From an uncultured Bacilli bacterium (GTDB lineage: Bacteria; Bacillota_I; Bacilli_A; RF39; UBA660), in NCBI GenBank assembly GCA_947589105.1, contig CANQBL010000009.1, forward strand, positions 1-32,076: DNA of 32,076 bases, read 5' to 3'. The notes beneath the pieces were generated by a model, which was not told the DNA's origin, did not search any database, and saw only the letters and a list, made by a program, of their open reading frames with translations. Positions 30,808 through 32,076 of this stretch are shown here, one piece after another. Numbering within the stretch: the stretch's first letter is position 1; every line of letters begins with the position of its first letter. Both the position numbers and the translations under genes were made by a program.

Positions 30808-32076
30808 ATGAAAAAGAAAAAATTATTTTTGAGTATTGGAATTATTATTTTATCGTTGTTAGTAGTATGTTTAATAGGTTTTTCTCCATCTATATATAAA
30901 AGATTACGAGGTAATGCAAATTCATTTGAAAGTGATAATGGCCAAGCTGTTAAAACCGGTGTTGTTATTGATACAAAGCTTATTAATGATGGTGATATTA
31001 CATCAATTCCGCTTAAAATATATAATGGTTCAGATAAAAAAATTACTATTAAATCTATAATAAGGGCTAATTGTGAGGAAAGCGTAGATTCGTGTAAGGA
31101 TGAAACTGAAATACAAAATAATAAACAGATTGAGGTTAACCCTGATGAGGATTATGAGTATAATGTAACATTACAAGCTATTAATCCAGATAACAGTGAA
31201 TTTTCTGGCCTAATTAAGATAGGAATACAGTATGAATTAGAAGGAAAAACTTATAAATTATTTACTTATTCTCTTGTTTTACAGGGAGAAGATTTTAATA
31301 AATATGTAGATAAATCAATGATGAATTTTGATGGTTTTCAACTTGAAATGAATTCTACAAAATTTAGACCAAATATTTCAAATGGTTCTAATAATTCAAG
31401 AAAAACTAGCGAAATATTTATTCAAATACCTTGTAAAAAAGTTGCCATGGATATCTCTGAAAATCTTAAAGATATAGGTTTATGGTATATAGTATATCCA
31501 AATGATGATGTTGATAACTTAGAGGTTAGTCATCCTCAGTCACAGGACTCATTAACTAAAAACATGCTAGGTGAAAGTAACCAATCTAATATTTCACAAT
31601 ATTTTGATTTTTCTTATATTAATGAAAAGAAACATGGTTCTGGTAAAATGCTTGTAGGAAGTGAAATAGTTAGTTATGATTTCCAAACTGGAAAATTTAT
31701 CTTAACAGATAATAAAGATAATAAAAATGGTATATACTTTTATCTAGAAGGAACTCCAAAACAAACTGTTGAAAATGTTAAGATTATTCCAGGCCTTTAC
31801 TTTAGGGAGTATGGTAATGAAAGCGAAAATAATTATGTATATTCATCAGAAACCGAAGATTTTATTAATGTAAAAGATGCAAATAATACTGGTGAGATGC
31901 CAAGCTTTGAGCTTACTGTTTATGACAAATCTAAATTATATGAATTATTAAAAAAGAGGGTTAATGAAATTACAAAAGTAAATGAAGACCAAGTAGAGTT
32001 AGAAAGTTTTATTTCTTCTTTTGAGGCTTTATATGAAGGTTTAAATACTTATATTAATAGAAGTGTTACGCAAAGT
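30808..32076 (+). CDS. Membrane-anchored surface protein, incomplete at the window edge
   Basis: The frame is open from ATG 30808 (behind CGGAGGAG) to the last base, giving at least 423 residues. The N-terminal span (about 6-28) and the following SPSIYKRLRGNANSF resemble the start of the preceding protein, so the pair shares an anchor module. The extracellular part includes TGVVIDTKLINDGDITSIPL and a Cys pair (ANCEESVDSC). The visible end (VYDKSKLYELLKKRVNEITK onward) looks like the start of helical FIVAR-type repeats. I cannot name a family. It lies 29 bp after the LRR gene with no terminator between, so cotranscription is likely. Confidence 0.78.
   Translation, partial: MKKKKLFLSIGIIILSLLVVCLIGFSPSIYKRLRGNANSFESDNGQAVKTGVVIDTKLINDGDITSIPLKIYNGSDKKITIKSIIRANCEESVDSCKDETEIQNNKQIEVNPDEDYEYNVTLQAINPDNSEFSGLIKIGIQYELEGKTYKLFTYSLVLQGEDFNKYVDKSMMNFDGFQLEMNSTKFRPNISNGSNNSRKTSEIFIQIPCKKVAMDISENLKDIGLWYIVYPNDDVDNLEVSHPQSQDSLTKNMLGESNQSNISQYFDFSYINEKKHGSGKMLVGSEIVSYDFQTGKFILTDNKDNKNGIYFYLEGTPKQTVENVKIIPGLYFREYGNESENNYVYSSETEDFINVKDANNTGEMPSFELTVYDKSKLYELLKKRVNEITKVNEDQVELESFISSFEALYEGLNTYINRSVTQS

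Noticed and set aside
1-32076. CRISPR array, rRNA genes or replication origin
   Set aside because: No regularly spaced repeats, rRNA sequence or DnaA-box cluster was seen; the Gly-Pro-Thr repeats are coding.
1-32076. UGA read as tryptophan
   Set aside because: No conserved domain is interrupted by an in-frame TGA, and Trp positions examined are TGG; the standard bacterial code fits.

Overview
The window comes from a very AT-rich Gram-positive-type bacterium of the Firmicutes/Bacilli–Mollicutes borderland, probably a gut commensal. The evidence is strong AGGAGG-type ribosome binding sites, TTGaca/TATAAT promoters, a CIRCE/HrcA operator, a phosphoketolase, GH25/LysM and NodB cell-wall enzymes, and a SipW/TasA-like secretion cluster. 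Tryptophan is read by TGG. None of the roughly 30 genes examined ends in TGA, so UGA looks almost unused. The species cannot be named from sequence alone.

Region 1 (1-5750) is a 5.5 kb integrated mobile element sitting inside a gene for a collagen-like (Gly-Pro-Thr repeat) surface protein. The two broken ends of the host gene lie at 1-75 and 5590-5750. Joining them at a shared GT restores the reading frame through the repeats. The element carries a large serine recombinase with an unusual internal insertion, a 58-aa protein translationally coupled to it, and a minus-strand operon encoding an ABC-F ATPase, a radical SAM/SPASM peptide maturase and a previously easy-to-miss 33-aa peptide. The operon looks like a minimal RiPP (modified peptide) system. 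This is the most interesting part of the window.

Region 2 (5810-14524) is housekeeping and metabolism: a heavy-metal exporter-like permease, phosphoglycerate mutase GpmI, a candidate small RNA, CIRCE-controlled Hsp20, phosphoketolase with a lipoprotein behind it, two short-chain dehydrogenases and an unrecognised protein. Region 3 (14525-16292) has tandem Spo0A-box-like sites and phage-type antirepressor relatives (a truncated Bro-N protein and a KilA-N protein) plus a small membrane protein.

Region 4 (16313-20108) holds a methionine gamma-lyase-family PLP enzyme and two cell-wall enzymes (polysaccharide deacetylase; GH25 muramidase with two LysM repeats). Region 5 (20196-25072) is a compact surface-fibre or matrix cluster: four small exported proteins with TasA/SipW-type signal regions, a multi-membrane-span signal peptidase of the Ser-His (SipW/ER) type, and a DUF5305-like membrane protein. 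Two of the exported proteins share an almost identical promoter.

Region 6 (25140-27542) links tRNA-Gln(CUG), tRNA-Glu(CUC), a CsaA-like tRNA-binding protein and glutamyl-tRNA synthetase. Region 7 (27619-32076) has a 39-aa ORF overlapping a compact UvrD-type helicase, then two membrane-anchored surface proteins, the last cut off by the window edge.
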